A stretch of DNA of 64,000 nucleotides from Pseudomonas sp. 14P_8.1_Bac3 (GTDB lineage Bacteria; Pseudomonadota; Gammaproteobacteria; Pseudomonadales; Pseudomonadaceae): assembly GCF_025466085.1 (NCBI RefSeq), contig NZ_JANLOD010000007.1, positions 33,834 to 97,833 of the forward strand, in the 5' to 3' direction. Positions within the stretch are counted from its first letter, which is position 1. Every line of letters starts with the position of its first letter. Positions 60,934-64,000 of this stretch are shown in pieces. The translations under genes were made by a program, and so were the position numbers. Below the pieces are notes generated by a model. That model did not search any database, was not told where the DNA came from, and saw only the letters and a program-made list of their open reading frames with translations.

Positions 60934-62169
60934 ATGCAAGATGTTGTCTTGACCCCTGAAGCCCTGGCGGGCCTTGGCCTGGACCTCACACGCTTCAGCC
61001 AGTTGGTGGGCGAAGTCTACGAAGGCGCCCTTGACCCGAAACTGATGGCCAACGCACTCAAGAGCTTCCTGAAGGTTTACGACGCCAACTACGTCACCCT
61101 GATCCTGCGCGTGCCGGACCAACCCGACATGGGCGTGATGATCATCGCCGGTGATATCGAAGGCGCCGGCGATGTCAGCTACATGACCTATCCGCAGACC
61201 AACACGCCGTTCGTCAACCAGCCGCTGGATCAGGTGTTCGCCGTCGATGACATCATGACGTCCACGGAGTGGGAGCATAGCGCCTACTTCAAGGCATTCT
61301 GTGGCCCCAATGACGTGTACCACGTGATGGGCGCCGACATCTCCACGCCGGACGGCGGCAAGCTGCGCTTTCGCATCACCCGGCCGAAACGCTCTCCGAA
61401 TTTTTCCGCTAACGACCGGGCGCTGTGCGCGATGTTCCTGCCGCATCTGCGTCGGGCCTTGCAATTGCACAACCTGCTGGACCGCAGCGAGTCGCTGAGT
61501 GAGTTGTATTCCCAGGCCATCAGCCGGTTGTCGGTGGCCACTCTGGTGCTCGATGAGAGCGGCAGCGTGTTGCGGGTCAACGCGGTGGCCCAGGAAATCC
61601 TTGCGCGTTCCGACGGCCTGAAACTGGTGGGCGGACGGCTCGAGGCGACGTACCCCAGCGATAACCGTGAGCTGCAACGCTTGATTCGCGCCGCCTTCGT
61701 ACCTGATACCCCGAAAAGCGCCGAGGCCATGTCCGTGACGCGGCCCTCCGGGCTGGTCAACCTGGGCGTGGTGGTGGAATCGATTCCCTCCCTGGACTGG
61801 GCTGAAGAGAAGGGGCAGCCCGCGGCGCTGGTGTACATCCGCGATGCGTCGAGCAAATCCCTGGCCAGCGAAGTGGTAACCAAGCAGCTGTTCAACCTCA
61901 CCAAGGCTGAAACCGCCCTGGCCATGGAACTGGCCAACGGCTTGTCCCTGGAAGAAGCGGCCGAGGTCCTGAATATCCGGCGCAACACCGCGCGGGCGCA
62001 CCTGCGCTCGATCTTCTCCAAGACCGGCGTGCGACGTCAGACCGAACTGGTGCGGATCATGCTCAACAGCGTGGTGGCCCTGGGGAAACCCAGGCTTGCG
62101 TTGAAAATGGCTGAGAAAATCAAGGTGCCGCCACCGCAACTGGCCGTGCCAATGTATCGCCACGCCTGA
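60934..62169 (+). CDS. LuxR-type transcriptional regulator of the cluster
   Basis: 411 residues. The N-terminal 200 residues form a sensor-like region without a recognisable autoinducer domain. A PAS-like segment follows (LVLDESGSVLRVNAVAQEIL, about 205-300). The C-terminal GerE/LuxR HTH runs from about 325 to 385 (LTKAETALAMELANGLSLEEAAEVLNIRRNTARAHLRSIFSKTG). This layout resembles TeiR, the LuxR-type testosterone-inducible regulator of Comamonas. It is the only LuxR-type regulator in the window, and the box pattern near -35 suits a dyad-binding activator. AGGAGAAGACT precedes the ATG. Confidence 0.85.
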   Translation: MQDVVLTPEALAGLGLDLTRFSQLVGEVYEGALDPKLMANALKSFLKVYDANYVTLILRVPDQPDMGVMIIAGDIEGAGDVSYMTYPQTNTPFVNQPLDQVFAVDDIMTSTEWEHSAYFKAFCGPNDVYHVMGADISTPDGGKLRFRITRPKRSPNFSANDRALCAMFLPHLRRALQLHNLLDRSESLSELYSQAISRLSVATLVLDESGSVLRVNAVAQEILARSDGLKLVGGRLEATYPSDNRELQRLIRAAFVPDTPKSAEAMSVTRPSGLVNLGVVVESIPSLDWAEEKGQPAALVYIRDASSKSLASEVVTKQLFNLTKAETALAMELANGLSLEEAAEVLNIRRNTARAHLRSIFSKTGVRRQTELVRIMLNSVVALGKPRLALKMAEKIKVPPPQLAVPMYRHA

Positions 62170-62236
62170 GCCTCAAAGACCATCGCCAGGCCGCGATCGG
62201 CTGCCTGGCGCCGCGGTCACTGTCCCGTCGCTTTTT

Positions 62237-62254
62237 TAGTCCGCACGGACGATG
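62237..62254 (+). promoter_or_regulatory. Cluster box 9, HsdA-like operon
   Basis: TAGTCCGCACGGACGATG, all fixed positions match and the GTCC-N4-GGAC dyad is perfect. GATACT (62276-62281) lies 21 bases downstream, the best -10 in the set; the gene starts at 62308. Confidence 0.78.
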
Positions 62255-62307
62255 CCGTCTCGTGATCGCCCTGTCGATACTGGGCGGACTTATCACGGAG
62301 AACCACC

Positions 62308-63075
62308 ATGCCTATTACCGCCATCACTGGGAGCGCCTCTGGCATCGGCGCCGCCGTCTCCACCGCCCTGCGCGCCGCCGGGCACCAGGTCATCGGTATC
62401 GATCGCAACAACGCCGAAGTGATCGCCGATCTGTCCACTCCCCAGGGACGCGACGCCGCCATCGCGCAAGTTCTTGAACTCAGTGGCGGGGTGCTCGACG
62501 GGCTGATCTGCTGCGCCGGGGTGGGTGTCACCGCGCCGAGCTGCGGTCTGATCCTGGCGGTCAACTACTTTGGTGTCAGCCAGTTGCTCGACGGCTTGCA
62601 AGGGGCGCTGGCCAAGGGGCAGCAAGCGGCGGCGCTGGTGATCGGCTCGGTGGCGGCGACTCATTCTGGGCCCGATGGCCTGCCGATGATCGACGCGATG
62701 ATCGCAGGCGATGAGGCCCGGGCGCTGGCATTGGCCGAGTCGCTCGGCCAGCCGCATGTCGCTTATGCCGCTTCCAAATCGGCCATCAGCCAGCACGCTC
62801 GCAGCCTGGCCGTGAGCTGGGGCAAACAGGGCTTGCGCTTGAACGTGGTGGCACCGGGCGCGGTACAAACCCCGCTGCACCAGGCTTCGTTGGACGATGC
62901 ACGCTTCGGCCAATCGACCCGCGATTTTGTCGCGCCCCTGGGCCGCGCCGGGCAACCTTCGGAAATCGCCGCGGTGGTAGCGTTCATGCAATCGCCGCAG
63001 GCATCGTTTATTCATGGCAGCGTCATCTTCGTCGATGGCGGGATGGACGCCATGGTCCGCGCTTCCCGCTTCTAA
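62308..63075 (+). CDS. hsdA: 3-alpha-hydroxysteroid dehydrogenase/carbonyl reductase, HsdA-like SDR
   Basis: 255 residues. The opening ITGSASGIGAAVSTALRAAGHQVIGIDRNNAEVIADLST (seen as TGSASGIG, then GIDRNNAEVIADLST), LICCAGVG, VNYFGVSQLLDGL and the end DGGMDAMVRASRF follow closely the pattern I recall for Comamonas testosteroni 3-alpha-HSD/carbonyl reductase. The catalytic Ser (IGSVAATHS) and YAASK are present. It interconverts 3-hydroxy and 3-keto steroids, the step before KstD. This is the strongest single pointer to a steroid substrate in the window. Confidence 0.82.
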   Translation: MPITAITGSASGIGAAVSTALRAAGHQVIGIDRNNAEVIADLSTPQGRDAAIAQVLELSGGVLDGLICCAGVGVTAPSCGLILAVNYFGVSQLLDGLQGALAKGQQAAALVIGSVAATHSGPDGLPMIDAMIAGDEARALALAESLGQPHVAYAASKSAISQHARSLAVSWGKQGLRLNVVAPGAVQTPLHQASLDDARFGQSTRDFVAPLGRAGQPSEIAAVVAFMQSPQASFIHGSVIFVDGGMDAMVRASRF

Positions 63076-63086
63076 AAGGAATCTGC

Positions 63087-63920
63087 ATGAACAAGGTGGC
63101 ATTCATCACCGGCGCCAGCCGAGGCATTGGCCGCGAGGCGGCACTGGCATTCGCCCGCGCCGGCTTCGACCTGGCCATCAGCGCCCGCACCCTCAATGAG
63201 GGCGAACAGCATGAACATGCCCTGCGTGACGCCGCCGGAGCGCCGCTGGCCGGCAGCCTCAACGGCAGCGCCGACGCGTTGCGCGCGCTCGGTTGCCGGG
63301 TGCTCGTGGTGCCGATGGACCTGCTCGACAGCGACTCGGCCCTGGCTGCGTGCCAAGCCGTGCTGGCCGAGTACGGACGCATTGATGTATTGATCAACAA
63401 TGCCATCTACCAGGGCAGTGACCTCAACGCCGGGTTCATGGCCCTGCAGGCCGAGACCCTGGAGCGGATGTTCCAGGGTTACATCCTCACCCCGTTCCTG
63501 TTGACCCGGGCAGTGGCGCAACACATGGTGACGCGTGGCAGCGGGGTGGTGATCAATGTCACCTCCGGTGCCGGCGAAACCGACCCGCCATTGCCGGCGG
63601 GCAAAGGCGGCTGGGGTTATGCCTATGGGGCGGGCAAGGCGGCGGTGTCGCGCCTGTCCGGGGTGCTGACGACAGAACTGGGCGAGGCCGGTGTTCGCGC
63701 GTATACCCTCAATCCGGGCGTTGTCACCACTGAAGCACTCAAGGCCACCATCGGCGATAAAGGCCTGATCGCCTTGCGCGCCGGCAGTGCACCGCCGCAT
63801 GTCCCGGCGGCGGTGATGCTGTGGCTGGCCACCGCCGAACAGGCGCCGGACTTCCAGCGCCGAACCATCGCCGCGCAGCCGTTTGCGCTGGAACACGGCA
63901 TCGTCGCCGACTGGCGCTAA
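63087..63920 (+). CDS. SDR family oxidoreductase
   Basis: 277 residues. TGASRGIG cofactor loop at residues 9-16, NNAIYQG replacing NNAG, catalytic Ser in NVTSGAGE, and YAYGAGK giving Tyr and Lys. It lies 11 bp after the HsdA-like gene under the same box. The Ala-Ile change in the NNAG motif and the long loop GETDPPLPAGKGG are unusual. Substrate unknown; a second hydroxysteroid position is a reasonable guess. Confidence 0.8.
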   Translation: MNKVAFITGASRGIGREAALAFARAGFDLAISARTLNEGEQHEHALRDAAGAPLAGSLNGSADALRALGCRVLVVPMDLLDSDSALAACQAVLAEYGRIDVLINNAIYQGSDLNAGFMALQAETLERMFQGYILTPFLLTRAVAQHMVTRGSGVVINVTSGAGETDPPLPAGKGGWGYAYGAGKAAVSRLSGVLTTELGEAGVRAYTLNPGVVTTEALKATIGDKGLIALRAGSAPPHVPAAVMLWLATAEQAPDFQRRTIAAQPFALEHGIVADWR

Positions 63921-63972
63921 CCCCCGCAAAGGGGCCGGGTGTCGAACACCTCATCTTCAACCAACACGGAAC

Positions 63973-64000
63973 CTGTGGGAGCGGGGGGGGGGGGGGGGGG
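63973..64000. other. REP start running into an 18-base G homopolymer at the window end
   Basis: CTGTGGGAGCG, the start of a REP element, is followed by G18 (63983-64000). A REP would continue AGCCTGCTCGC, so the run is probably sequence or assembly error at a contig end. Confidence 0.75.

Noticed and set aside
60934..62169. Quorum-sensing LuxR with lux-box regulon
   Set aside because: No autoinducer-binding domain motif and no luxI-type synthase are visible; the box does not match known lux boxes.

Overview
The window reads as a chromosomal segment of a fluorescent-group Pseudomonas (Gammaproteobacteria). The first 8.5 kb is the conserved tig-clpP-clpX-lon-hupB-ppiD block with near-canonical Pseudomonas protein sequences. 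Intergenic gaps carry the GTGGGAGCGAGC / TGTAGGAGCGAGC type REP palindromes typical of this group. GC content is high and uniform, and I see no integrase or intact insertion sequence. The window starts inside tig and ends in an 18-base G run inside a REP element, which looks like a contig end.

Layout. (1) 1-9.9 kb: trigger factor, ClpP, ClpX, Lon (sigma32-type promoter), HU-beta, a degenerate tRNA-Asp-like sequence, PpiD, a DUF2242 lipoprotein and a 28-residue ORF. (2) 9.9-12.1 kb: an AraC regulator and a membrane-anchored nitrilase homologue that lacks its catalytic Cys and Lys. (3) 12.3-63.9 kb: a roughly 52-kb catabolic cluster whose family content points to a steroid-like or bile-acid-like substrate. 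It holds two KstD/Kst4D-type flavin dehydrogenases, an HsdA-like 3-alpha-hydroxysteroid dehydrogenase/carbonyl reductase, four other SDRs, two CoA ligases and four acyl-CoA dehydrogenases. It also has two sets of MaoC/DUF35 hydratase plus SCP2-thiolase-like aldolase (the igr or Shy/Sal arrangement for side-chain removal), an aldehyde dehydrogenase, a crotonase, an OYE-family reductase, a metallo-beta-lactamase-fold hydrolase, a Tat-exported amidase, a flavin reductase with a MarR tail, two MFS transporters and a chemoreceptor. A DUF1329 / DUF1302 / YCF48-propeller / RND set looks like a trans-envelope transport system. Ring-cleavage genes (KshAB, HsaACD/Tes type) are not in the window, so only the upper part of such a pathway is visible.

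Two features stand out. First, an 18-bp box, TAGTC-N5-GGACGATG (dyad core GTCY-N4-RGAC), sits upstream of nearly every operon of the cluster, on both strands, always 20-22 bp before a -10-like hexamer. It appears to define one regulon, and the LuxR-type regulator at 60.9-62.2 kb is the best candidate activator (the TetR at 12.3 kb is the alternative). Second, the 37.5-46.8 kb block (minus-strand operon plus divergent cysQ) encodes a complete sulfation cycle: CysD, CysNC (PAPS synthesis), a sulfotransferase and CysQ (PAP removal). They sit with DUF1214, SRPBCC, SDR and two paralogous NTF2-fold proteins. This block has no copy of the box, and its cysD is fused in frame to a domesticated transposase-like HTH protein.

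How it may fit together (inference): substrate is sensed by the chemoreceptor and crosses the envelope through the DUF1302/DUF1329/YCF48/RND set. Amide conjugates may be cut by the exported amidase. Hydroxyls and the A ring are oxidised by HsdA-like and KstD-like enzymes. The side chain is CoA-activated and shortened by two rounds of dehydrogenation, hydration and retro-aldol cleavage, with the released aldehyde oxidised by the aldehyde dehydrogenase. The role of sulfation is unknown. All functional calls are from reading the sequence; no database search was run.
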